Assembly: GCA_934590505.1 (NCBI GenBank)
Contig: CAKTPC010000080.1
Location: 1-9,365 of the forward strand
Length of the DNA: 9,365 bases
Source of the DNA: an uncultured Oscillospiraceae bacterium
GTDB lineage: Bacteria; Bacillota; Clostridia; Oscillospirales; Oscillospiraceae
Direction of reading: 5' to 3'
Shown: positions 1 to 5,553 of the stretch, piece after piece
How the letters are laid out: the number at the start of each line of letters is the position of its first letter
Position numbering within the stretch: the first letter of the stretch is position 1
Translations under genes and position numbers: made by a program
The notes under the pieces: generated by a model
The model's database searches: none
What the model saw: the letters and a program-made list of their open reading frames with translations, nothing else
What the model was told of the DNA's origin: nothing

Positions 1-224
1 ACGCAGCGGTTGGTGGGAGCTTCGCCCGCGGCGACAGCGGCGGCATAGCCGTCACAGCCGGGGTAGCCGCAGCCGCCGCAGTTCGCGCCGGCGAGGCATT
101 CTCTTACAGCGGCCTGCTTGGGATCGACCTCAACATGGAAAACCTTGGAGGCGTATGCGAGCAGCGCACCGAAGATCGCGCCCAGAACGCCCATAACAAG
201 AATGGCAAGAAGAATTGTGTTCAT
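1..224 (-). CDS. rnfB: RnfB, ferredoxin-facing iron-sulfur subunit of the Rnf complex (N-terminal part, cut by window edge)
   Basis: RnfB is the Rnf subunit thought to receive electrons from reduced ferredoxin at the cytoplasmic side. Only the first 74 codons are here; the rest lies left of the window. The start is the ATG at 224-222, which reads MNTILLAILVMGVLGAIFGA, a single N-terminal membrane anchor (about residues 3-24). It is followed by a cysteine group at C43, C49, C52 and C57, in the arrangement CLAGANCGGCGYPGCDGYA, and C74 is the last residue. This is the typical 4Fe-4S domain at the front of RnfB; the later ferredoxin-like clusters are not visible. A GGGAGGG ribosome binding site lies about 9 bases before the start, in the 18-base gap after rnfA. 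The gene was missed by simple long-ORF calling because it is truncated. Identity is clear from the motif and from its place at the end of rnfCDGEAB. Confidence 0.95.
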   Translation of the reverse strand, partial: MNTILLAILVMGVLGAIFGALLAYASKVFHVEVDPKQAAVRECLAGANCGGCGYPGCDGYAAAVAAGEAPTNRC

Positions 225-242
225 GTATTCAAGCCCTCCCTA

Positions 243-827
243 TCAAAAGATCTTCATGCCGCTGAAGCCCATGAACGCAAGCGCCACAAGAGCCGCAGAA
301 ACAAGGCAGATCGGGAAGCCCTCGAAGCACTCGGGATACTCGGAGAACTCAACACGCTCACGCACGGAGGCAAACAGGACGATAGCAAGCATGAAGCCGA
401 GACCGCCGGTGATGCCGTAAACGAGAGACTCGATGAAGTTGTAGTGGTTCTGGACGTTCAGCAGAACGACGCCGAGAACTGCACAATTGGTGGTAATGAG
501 CGGCAGGAAGATGCCCAGGGCGGAGTAAAGGGAGGGGACCATCTTCTTGAGGAACATTTCAACAAACTGCACCAGTGCTGCGATGACCAGAATGAATGCA
601 AGCGTCTGGAGGAAGGCAAGGCCGAGCGGGACAAGTATGAACTGGTCGATGACCCAGCAGATCGCCGAGGCAAGACCCATGACGAAGGTAACGGCAAGAC
701 CCATACCGACGGCGGTGTCGACCTTATTGGAGCAGCCGAGGAAGGGGCAGCAGCCGAGGAACTGCGAGAAGATAAAGTTGTTTATCAGGATCGCGCCAAG
801 GGAGATTGAAATAATATTAGTAAGCAT
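243..827 (-). CDS. rnfA: RnfA, integral membrane subunit of the Rnf complex
   Basis: A 194-residue protein made almost entirely of membrane segments (about six), the usual size for RnfA. Together with the homologous but inverted RnfE it forms the membrane core through which electrons and ions pass. Seen in the sequence are the family signatures NNFIFSQFLG followed by CCPFLGC (C26, C27, C32) and TTNCAVLGV (C115). In the family, one cysteine in each of these two motifs is conserved and is understood to help hold an iron-sulfur centre in the membrane; by alignment from memory these are C27 and C115. The flanking C26 and C32 are additional. The start ATG shares its A with the TAA stop of rnfE (TAATG), and its ribosome binding site lies inside rnfE. 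The stop is TGA, 18 bases before rnfB. Function is confidently assigned; whether the ion moved is Na+ or H+ cannot be told. Confidence 0.96.
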   Translation of the reverse strand: MLTNIISISLGAILINNFIFSQFLGCCPFLGCSNKVDTAVGMGLAVTFVMGLASAICWVIDQFILVPLGLAFLQTLAFILVIAALVQFVEMFLKKMVPSLYSALGIFLPLITTNCAVLGVVLLNVQNHYNFIESLVYGITGGLGFMLAIVLFASVRERVEFSEYPECFEGFPICLVSAALVALAFMGFSGMKIF

Positions 828-844
828 TATTCTTCAGCCTCCTT
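827..844 (-). promoter_or_regulatory. rnfA ribosome binding site inside the rnfE coding end, with TAATG overlap
   Basis: AAGGAGG at 844-838 encodes Lys-Glu-(Ala) in the RnfE tail and sits 10 bases before the rnfA ATG. The ATG overlaps the rnfE TAA stop by one base. Confidence 0.86.
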
Positions 845-1519
845 TGCAGCTTCTTCAGCGAGCTGTTTTTTCTTTGCGGATTTCTTGAGCGCATACTGCA
901 TGACGGCGATCAGGACACCAAGGGTGAGGAAGCCGCCGAAGGGCATGATAAGGATGGTAGCGCCGAGGTCCTCAGCGAAGAGCTGGATGCCTGCGCCGGT
1001 GCCGTCGAGAGTGAGGCGGAAGCCGTTTGCGATGTCTATAAGACCGCCGCCGAAACGGCCGGAGCCAAGAAACTCACGCACAACGCACATGATTATCAGC
1101 ACGACCGTGTAGCCGAAGCCCTGGAAGATACCGTCAAAGAAGGATGCCCCGACAGGCTGCTTCTGGCAGAATGCTTCTGCGCGGCCGATGATGATGCAGT
1201 TAACGACTATCAGCGGGATGAACACGCCGAGAGCGGAGCTCAGCGCCGGGACGAAGGCCTGCAGCAGCAGGTCGACGATCGTAACGAAGCCCGCGATAAC
1301 AACGACGAATATCGCCAGACGGATCTCGTCGGGGATGATCTTGCGCATTGCCGAGATAACGACATTGCAGCAGGTCAGGATGATGAGAACGGACAGACCC
1401 ATACCCACGCCGTTGAAGAGAGAGGTCGTGATCGCCATTGTGGCGCACATGCCTATCTGCTGGACAAGGACGGGGTTATTAGTAATGAGGCCTTCTCTAA
1501 ACTGTTTCTTGATATTCAT
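827..1519 (-). CDS. rnfE: RnfE, integral membrane subunit of the Rnf complex
   Basis: A 230-residue polytopic membrane protein homologous to RnfA and its partner in the membrane core of the ferredoxin:NAD+ oxidoreductase. Family features visible are the N-terminal amphipathic stretch with GLITNNPVLVQQIGMC (C25), the segment VNCIIIGRAEAFCQKQP (C108), and REFLGSGRFGG around residues 150-160. The residues after C25 read ATMAIT, where related proteins usually have a proline directly after the cysteine. The C-terminus is a charged A/K/E-rich tail (about residues 212-230) expected in the cytoplasm; its AAKE codons double as the ribosome binding site of rnfA. The gene starts 11 bases after rnfG, and its own AAGGAGG overlaps the rnfG TAA stop, 6 bases before the ATG. 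It is fourth in the operon. Confidence 0.95.
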   Translation of the reverse strand: MNIKKQFREGLITNNPVLVQQIGMCATMAITTSLFNGVGMGLSVLIILTCCNVVISAMRKIIPDEIRLAIFVVVIAGFVTIVDLLLQAFVPALSSALGVFIPLIVVNCIIIGRAEAFCQKQPVGASFFDGIFQGFGYTVVLIIMCVVREFLGSGRFGGGLIDIANGFRLTLDGTGAGIQLFAEDLGATILIMPFGGFLTLGVLIAVMQYALKKSAKKKQLAEEAAKEAEE

Positions 1520-1532
1520 TCAGTGCCTCCTT
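1520..1532 (-). promoter_or_regulatory. rnfE ribosome binding site overlapping the rnfG stop codon
   Basis: TTAAGGAGG: the AAGGAGG at 1532-1526 uses the last two bases of the rnfG TAA stop (1533-1531) and lies 6 bases before the rnfE ATG. Here stop and binding site overlap, unlike the TAATG junctions elsewhere in the operon. Confidence 0.8.
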
Positions 1533-2070
1533 AACCCAGTGATTCCACAGCTTTTATAGACTCTGCGACCGCGCCCGCAACAGCGTTGGAGGTAATGGTA
1601 GCCGCGGTGATGGAGTCTATGGTTCCGCCGTACTTGGTGAGACTGACGTCATCGCCCGCGCCGACGAACTGGCCGCGCCACCAATCGCCGTATTCGCTGG
1701 CGGCTGCTGCCTTTGCGCCGAGGCCGGAGGTCTCTGCGTGGGAGATGATGGAAATGCCGGTGCACTTCATGTCGTTATCGACGCCGACAGCCATAGTGAT
1801 GCTGCCCTGAGCGCCGGAGAAGGTGGTGGTAACGACATAGCCCTTATCGTCGGCCTTGACTATTCTGTCAATGGTCGTGAAGGTTGCCTGGTCGTAATCA
1901 ACGTCCGTATAATCAGACGCTTCGAGGACTGCGGAATAGGCCTTAGCGGTCTTGATGCGCTCCTGCTCAGCGATCTTATCCTTGGTGATAAGGTTAACTC
2001 CGCCGAGAACGCCCGCGACGATCGCGCAGACAAGGAACAGAACTACGGTGAGCTTAACTATCTTATTCAT
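1531..2070 (-). CDS. rnfG: RnfG, membrane-anchored subunit with a covalent-FMN (FMN_bind) domain
   Basis: A 179-residue protein with one N-terminal membrane anchor (about residues 5-26) and an FMN-binding domain on the outer face of the membrane. In the family, FMN is attached through a phosphoester bond to the last Thr of an [S/T]-G-A-T motif by the flavin transferase ApbE. Here the motif is in TIDSITAATITSNAV, giving T155-A156-A157-T158, so T158 is the predicted attachment residue and the usual Gly is Ala. The other family signature, HAETSGLGAKA, is present near residues 111-121, with Ser where Pro is common. The start ATG overlaps the rnfD stop in TAATG and uses an AAGGAGG located within rnfD. 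No signal-peptide cleavage site is evident; the segment should remain as an anchor. Identity is strong from domain, size and operon position. Confidence 0.95.
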   Translation of the reverse strand: MNKIVKLTVVLFLVCAIVAGVLGGVNLITKDKIAEQERIKTAKAYSAVLEASDYTDVDYDQATFTTIDRIVKADDKGYVVTTTFSGAQGSITMAVGVDNDMKCTGISIISHAETSGLGAKAAAASEYGDWWRGQFVGAGDDVSLTKYGGTIDSITAATITSNAVAGAVAESIKAVESLG

Positions 2071-2084
2071 TATGCGCCCTCCTT
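2070..2084 (-). promoter_or_regulatory. rnfG ribosome binding site inside the rnfD coding end, with TAATG overlap
   Basis: AAGGAGG at 2084-2078 encodes Lys-Glu-(Gly) in the RnfD tail and sits 7 bases before the rnfG ATG, which overlaps the rnfD TAA stop by one base. Confidence 0.88.
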
Positions 2085-3098
2085 TGCCGCTTTCTTCGCG
2101 GCCTTCGCGGCAGCAAGGTCCTCCTTGGTGACGCCGAACTGCGGACGGCAGAATGCCTTATCGATCGCCCACGTGCAGAGGTTCATGATAAGTATACCGT
2201 AGGATACGCCTTCGGGGTAGCTGCCGAAGTAGCGGATGAGCACGGTCAGCGCGCCGCAGCCGAAGCCGTAGAGCAGCTGGCCGGGGCCGGTGACAGGGCT
2301 GGTAGCATAGTCGTTTGCCATGAAGAACGCACCGAGCAGCAGACCGCCGCTGAAGAGATTATACATGACCCAATCGGCACGGGAGTATCCCGTGTGACCG
2401 AAGATGAAGGACAGCACGACGACAGTGCCGATGAATGCGGTGGGAATGCGCCAGGTGATGACCTTGCGGATAAGCAGGTATGCCGCGCCTATCAGGAGCG
2501 CTATCGCGCTTATCTCACCGATGCAGCCGGGCATGTTGCCGAGGATGATGTTCTTGATGTTCAGATATGCGGGCATGGCCTCGCCGTTGTAGAGATAGGT
2601 CATGGGGGTAGCCATCGTGGTGCCGTCAACAACGCCCTTGAGGCTGTTGGGGACGATCCATGTGGTCATGTGGTTTGCGTAGGACGCGATGAGGAACGCA
2701 CGGCCTGCGAGAGCCGGGTTCAGGAAGTTCTTGCCGATGCCGCCATAGAGCTGCTTTACAACAACTATGGAGAAGAAGGTGCCGATGATGGGCAGCCAGA
2801 TGGGAGAGCTTGCCGGCATCGTGAGTGCCATGAGAAGGCCGGTGAGCGCCGCGGAGCAGTCGCCGATGGTGCAGGTCTTTTTCATGAGCTTGCGGTAAGC
2901 CCACTCGAAGAACACGGCAGAAGCCATGGAGACGATACAGATGGCTATCGGGTACCAGCCGAACTGGATGATCGAGACGATCAGCGCGGGCATAAGCGCG
3001 ATGATGACGTCTATCATGATGCGTCTGGTATCGGCGCCGGTTCTGACCTGCGGCTGGTACGCTACGTCAAGGACGATTTTTTCTTTCTTATCGCTCAT
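2070..3098 (-). CDS. rnfD: RnfD, integral membrane subunit with covalent FMN
   Basis: A 342-residue polytopic membrane protein of the NqrB/RnfD family, carrying a covalently bound FMN that takes part in electron transfer across the membrane. The N-terminus DVAYQPQVRTGADTRRIMIDVIIAL matches the usual RnfD opening, and GDCSAALTGLLMALTMP and GKNFLNPALAGRAFL (about residues 79-95 and 122-136) are conserved family blocks. The flavinylation motif is DGTTMATP at about residues 158-165, with T164 as the predicted FMN-linked threonine. The later block FFMANDYATSPVTGPGQLLYG is also typical. The C-terminus is an Ala/Lys-rich tail ending AAKEGA, whose codons form the ribosome binding site of rnfG. The start ATG overlaps the rnfC stop (TAATG). 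Length agrees with the family. Confidence 0.96.
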   Translation of the reverse strand: MSDKKEKIVLDVAYQPQVRTGADTRRIMIDVIIALMPALIVSIIQFGWYPIAICIVSMASAVFFEWAYRKLMKKTCTIGDCSAALTGLLMALTMPASSPIWLPIIGTFFSIVVVKQLYGGIGKNFLNPALAGRAFLIASYANHMTTWIVPNSLKGVVDGTTMATPMTYLYNGEAMPAYLNIKNIILGNMPGCIGEISAIALLIGAAYLLIRKVITWRIPTAFIGTVVVLSFIFGHTGYSRADWVMYNLFSGGLLLGAFFMANDYATSPVTGPGQLLYGFGCGALTVLIRYFGSYPEGVSYGILIMNLCTWAIDKAFCRPQFGVTKEDLAAAKAAKKAAKEGA

Positions 3099-3112
3099 TA
3101 TTTTGCCTCCTT
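3098..3112 (-). promoter_or_regulatory. rnfD ribosome binding site inside the rnfC coding end, with TAATG overlap
   Basis: AAGGAGG at 3112-3106 encodes Lys-Glu and the first base of the next Ala codon in the RnfC tail, and sits 7 bases before the rnfD ATG. The stop of rnfC and the start of rnfD share one A (TAATG), which suggests coupled translation. Confidence 0.88.
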
Positions 3113-4447
3113 TGCAGCAGCCTCAGCTGCGGCCTTAGCCTTTTCCTTATCGGCCTTGGCGCGGAACATCAGCTTTGCGGTCTTGAATGCGTGAGTCAGA
3201 GGCATTCTCGCGGGGCAGTTGAATGCACAGCTGCCGCACTCGAAGCAGTCAAGGATATGGTACTTTTCCATATTCTCAAAGTCGCGCTTGCTGTAATACA
3301 TGTACATGAACACTGGTTCGAGGTTCATCGGGCAGACGGAGATGCACTTGCCGCAGCGGATGCAGGTGGGATTTTCCACATGCCTGTCCTCTTCCTCGGT
3401 GAAGAACAGCACGCCTGCCGTGCCCTTAACGGTGGGCGCGTCAAAGCTGGTGGCGCAGATACCCATCATCGGGCCGCCGAGAACGATCTTGCGCGGGGTC
3501 TTAACGAAGCCGCCGCACTGCTCTGCAATATGGCTGAACGGAGTGCCGACGCGGGTCAGGCCATTGACCGGAGCCTTGAGGGCGCTGCCGCCGTATGTAA
3601 CGATACGCTCAATAACGCTCTTGCCTTCGCAGCAGGCCTGATACACGGCATAGGCCGTGCGGGTGCTGACAACGTTGCAGCCGACGCCGGAGGGCAGCCC
3701 GCCGGGCTTGACCTCTCTGTTGGTGACGGCCTTGACCTGCATTTTCTCGCCGCCCTGAGGGTATTTGACATCCTCGGGGACAATCTCAATGCCGTACTGA
3801 GCGGGGTTCTTGGAGTTGAGAAGATCAATAGCGTCCTGCTTGTTCTTCTCGATGCCGTAGTATGCCTTGTCTACGCAGCTGGCAATACGCACGAGCTCAA
3901 TACCGCGCAGCAGCTGCTCCGGGAAATTGAGCATGGTCAGGTGGTCGCCGTTAAGATACGGCTCACACTCTGCGCCGTTGATGATAAGGGTATCGACCTT
4001 GCCGATACCGCCGCGGATCTTGACGGCAGTCGGGAACATTGCGCCGCCCATGCCGACGACGCCAGCCTCGCGGATGCGCTCGAGTATTGCCTCGGGGTCC
4101 TTCATCTGCTCCTCGGTGAGGGGCTCCATCAGCTCGGGAGTATCCTGAAAATCGTTCTCGATGACCACGGACATGATCATGTCGCCCAGCGGATGGGGTC
4201 TCGGCTCTACAGCCACTACCTTGCCGGAGACGGAAGCATGAACGGGCGCGGAGACCGGAGCGGGATTCTCGCCGATCTTCTGATACATCTTCACATAATC
4301 GCCTACCTGAACCAGCGGCTTGCAGGGTGCGCCTATGTGCTGTATCATTGGAATGACTACCTGTGCGGGCGGTGCGATAACGGTCACCGGGATCTCCGGA
4401 GCCTTCATGTAATTGGGGTGCACACCGCCTTTGAACTTATAGGACAT
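3098..4447 (-). CDS. rnfC: RnfC, peripheral NADH/flavin and iron-sulfur subunit of the Rnf complex
   Basis: The soluble Rnf subunit at the NAD+ end of the electron path, and first gene of the operon. It is 449 residues when started at the ATG at 4447-4445 (MSYKFKGGVHPN). A longer reading from the in-frame GTG at 4456 is unlikely, because that GTG is part of the GAGGTG ribosome binding site 6 bases before the ATG. Domains in order are the N-terminal KFKGGVHP block; a barrel-sandwich (lipoyl-like) region around residues 36-80 with QHIGAPCKPLVQVGDYV and VHASVSGKV; the nucleotide/flavin-binding loop GVVGMGGAMFPT (129-140) with NGAECEPY (157-164); and two 4Fe-4S sets at C362/C365/C368/C372 and C401/C404/C407/C411. 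The C-terminus is an A/K/E-rich tail ending AAKEAK that encodes the ribosome binding site for rnfD. All key cysteines are present. Confidence 0.97.
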   Translation of the reverse strand: MSYKFKGGVHPNYMKAPEIPVTVIAPPAQVVIPMIQHIGAPCKPLVQVGDYVKMYQKIGENPAPVSAPVHASVSGKVVAVEPRPHPLGDMIMSVVIENDFQDTPELMEPLTEEQMKDPEAILERIREAGVVGMGGAMFPTAVKIRGGIGKVDTLIINGAECEPYLNGDHLTMLNFPEQLLRGIELVRIASCVDKAYYGIEKNKQDAIDLLNSKNPAQYGIEIVPEDVKYPQGGEKMQVKAVTNREVKPGGLPSGVGCNVVSTRTAYAVYQACCEGKSVIERIVTYGGSALKAPVNGLTRVGTPFSHIAEQCGGFVKTPRKIVLGGPMMGICATSFDAPTVKGTAGVLFFTEEEDRHVENPTCIRCGKCISVCPMNLEPVFMYMYYSKRDFENMEKYHILDCFECGSCAFNCPARMPLTHAFKTAKLMFRAKADKEKAKAAAEAAAKEAK

Positions 4448-4459
4448 TAGCTTCACCTC
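4445..4459 (-). promoter_or_regulatory. Ribosome binding site that decides the rnfC start
   Basis: On the minus strand GAGGTG (4459-4454) lies 6 bases before the ATG at 4447-4445. The GTG in this motif is in frame and would add three residues, but nothing suitable lies before it at the right distance. The ATG start also gives the familiar MSYKFKGG opening. Confidence 0.8.
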
Positions 4460-4493
4460 GTTATTTTTTGCGTAGTCATGATTTTACTCGGTC

Positions 4494-4523
4494 ATTCTAT
4501 CACATCCTATCCTGCAATGTCTA
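4494..4523 (-). promoter_or_regulatory. Likely sigma-A-type promoter of the rnf operon
   Basis: Reading the minus strand, a -35 box TAGACA (4523-4518, 5 of 6 to TTGACA) is separated by 18 bases from a -10 box TAGAAT (4499-4494, 5 of 6 to TATAAT). TG-A directly before the -10 box gives an extended -10. Transcription would start near 4487, leaving a leader of about 40 bases before rnfC, too short for a typical riboswitch. This is the best promoter candidate in the 250-base gap, judged by eye only. Confidence 0.62.
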
Positions 4524-4533
4524 CGCTTTTTCC

Positions 4534-4552
4534 GTTTTTTGTGCCAAAAAAC
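4534..4552. repeat. Perfect 19-base inverted repeat upstream of the rnf promoter
   Basis: Arms GTTTTTTG and CAAAAAAC (8 bases each) flank a 3-base centre. The repeat lies about 10 bases upstream of the predicted -35 box. It could be an operator or activator site, or simply an A/T-rich hairpin. A 3-base loop and A/T-rich stem make it a poor terminator, and there is no gene end beside it. No known regulator motif was recognised. Confidence 0.4.
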
Positions 4553-4566
4553 TCAAGACATTTTTG

Positions 4567-4580
4567 TAACAATCATGTTA
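4567..4580. repeat. Short inverted repeat TAACA-N4-TGTTA in the rnf upstream region
   Basis: Two 5-base arms separated by ATCA form a dyad about 45 bases upstream of the predicted -35 box. The spacing resembles binding sites of dimeric regulators. The arms point opposite to the Rex (redox regulator) consensus TTGTTAA-N4-TTAACAA, so it is not assigned to Rex. In A/T-rich DNA such a short dyad may occur by chance. Confidence 0.25.
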
Positions 4581-4668
4581 TTTCTTTGGCAGTTTGCATG
4601 TATTTTAGTTATTTTTATCACAACTTTGCATTTCGCGTTTTTTGTATAGCCGCATGGCGCATTACCGT

Positions 4669-4701
4669 AAAAACAGCCGGCGCGCAGCCTTGCGCACCGG
4701 C
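4669..4701 (-). terminator. Strong intrinsic terminator after the ZIP transporter gene
   Basis: On the minus strand GCCGGTGCGCA, loop AGGC, and TGCGCGCCGGC form an 11-base-pair stem with one G-T pair, followed by TGTTTTT. It starts six bases after the ZIP stop codon (4709-4707). It should end the ZIP transcript and insulate the rnf operon, so rnf needs its own promoter. Confidence 0.9.
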
Positions 4702-4706
4702 CATTT

Positions 4707-5456
4707 TCATCCGAGAGCCACGTCCAATATCATCATCAGCAGAAAGCCCGCAACGTACCAGAACAGTCCCCTGCGGTCGTCCGCCGCCGGGATAAGCTCG
4801 CATACGACGACATAGAGCATCGCGCCCGCCGAGAAGCCGAGCAGCCACGGCATTATCCGGCTGATGCCTGAAACAGCCATGACCGCGAGCATGCCGAACA
4901 GCGGCTCGACAGCACCGGAAAGCATGCCCATTGAAAACGCCCTGCCCCGGCTCATCCCCATCCTGCGCAGCGGGAGCGACACAGCCGCGCCCTCCGGGAT
5001 ATTCTGCACGCCGATACCGAGCGCGAGCGCCGCCGCGGCAGTCAGGCCGTCCGTCCCGCCGGAGAGTGCGAAGGCAAGCCCGACCGCCATCCCCTCAGGG
5101 ATGTTGTGCAGGGTGATAGCCGTCATGAGCATGGAGCTTTTTTCGGCGGAGCCGCCGCGGCGCAGGCGAAGGATCAGCGCATCGAGCGCGCATAGAAAGG
5201 CCGCTCCTGCCGCCGTGCCGGCTGCCGCCGGAAGCCAGCACGGGAAAATGCCCTCCGCCCGCGTCTGCTCTATCGCGGGCAGGAGCATGCTCCATACCGT
5301 GGCCGCAGTCATCACGCCCCCGGCAAAGCCCATCATCCCGGTCTGTGATTTTGGGAGCGTATCTTTGCGGCAGAAGAGAACCGAGGCCGCACCCAAAGAG
5401 GTCATAAGAAAAATAAAACCGACGCCGAGCGCAGCCCAGCCGACAGAAGAAAGCAT
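4707..5456 (-). CDS. ZIP-family divalent metal transporter (ZupT/GufA-like)
   Basis: A 249-residue inner-membrane protein with about eight hydrophobic segments, the standard layout of bacterial ZIP transporters, which bring zinc and related metals (iron, manganese) into the cytoplasm. The two signature metal-site helices are visible: LHNIPEGMAVG (H117, N118, E121) and GVQNIPEGAAVSLPL (Q151, N152, E155). The second helix has Gln where some members have His. A charged loop with RLRRGGSAEK near residues 97-106 corresponds to the variable loop before helix 4. The C-terminal helix pair contains VCELIPAADD. The ATG at 5456 gives a full first helix; its ribosome binding site is weak (AAGG about 12 bases upstream). 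It lies between the phospholipase gene hairpin and its own strong terminator. Metal specificity cannot be inferred, and no metal-sensing operator was recognised. Confidence 0.9.
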   Translation of the reverse strand: MLSSVGWAALGVGFIFLMTSLGAASVLFCRKDTLPKSQTGMMGFAGGVMTAATVWSMLLPAIEQTRAEGIFPCWLPAAAGTAAGAAFLCALDALILRLRRGGSAEKSSMLMTAITLHNIPEGMAVGLAFALSGGTDGLTAAAALALGIGVQNIPEGAAVSLPLRRMGMSRGRAFSMGMLSGAVEPLFGMLAVMAVSGISRIMPWLLGFSAGAMLYVVVCELIPAADDRRGLFWYVAGFLLMMILDVALG

Positions 5457-5486
5457 AGCAGATCAACGCCTTATAGATAAATAATG

Positions 5487-5515
5487 AATAACGGATCGCA
5501 GTGCGACCCGTTATT
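5487..5515 (-). terminator. Probable terminator hairpin after the patatin-like gene
   Basis: Arms AATAACGG and CCGTTATT, extended by TCGC/GCGA after one mismatch, enclose a 3-base loop. On the minus strand the stem is followed by the T-rich TTCATTATTTAT, an imperfect U-tract. It lies about 40 bases after the phospholipase stop and 30 bases before the ZIP start. Some read-through into the ZIP gene is possible, as no clear ZIP promoter was found. Confidence 0.6.
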
Positions 5516-5553
5516 TCTTTCAGTATCATACTATGCCTTTATTTTGGTATCTG

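Larger units (their letters stand above)
4457..4668. other. A/T-rich intergenic region between the ZIP gene terminator and rnfC
   Basis: This stretch is visibly richer in A and T than the coding DNA on either side. It contains the rnf promoter and two dyads listed separately. Short reading frames here have no ribosome binding site or recognisable protein. No tRNA, riboswitch or other structured RNA was recognised. Confidence 0.7.

Noticed and set aside
135..809. A 224-codon plus-strand frame opposite rnfB and rnfA
   Set aside because: Highly charged, low-complexity translation typical of the antisense of membrane protein genes. It crosses the rnfA/rnfB junction.
2394..3194. A 266-codon plus-strand frame opposite rnfD
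   Set aside because: Asp/Glu/Gly/His-rich translation with no domain, antisense to the well-supported rnfD.
3191..4450. A 419-codon open frame on the plus strand opposite rnfC
   Set aside because: It mirrors the high-GC codon pattern of rnfC, has no recognisable domain, and RnfC is certain on the other strand. It is a shadow frame.
4567..4580. Possible Rex redox-repressor site upstream of rnf
   Set aside because: Rex sites have TTGTTAA arms pointing inwards to TTAACAA. This dyad has TAACA and TGTTA in the opposite order, so it does not match.
4448..4668. Possible riboswitch leader (for example FMN or NAD+ type) before rnfC
   Set aside because: The predicted leader is only about 40 bases and no conserved riboswitch core was seen.
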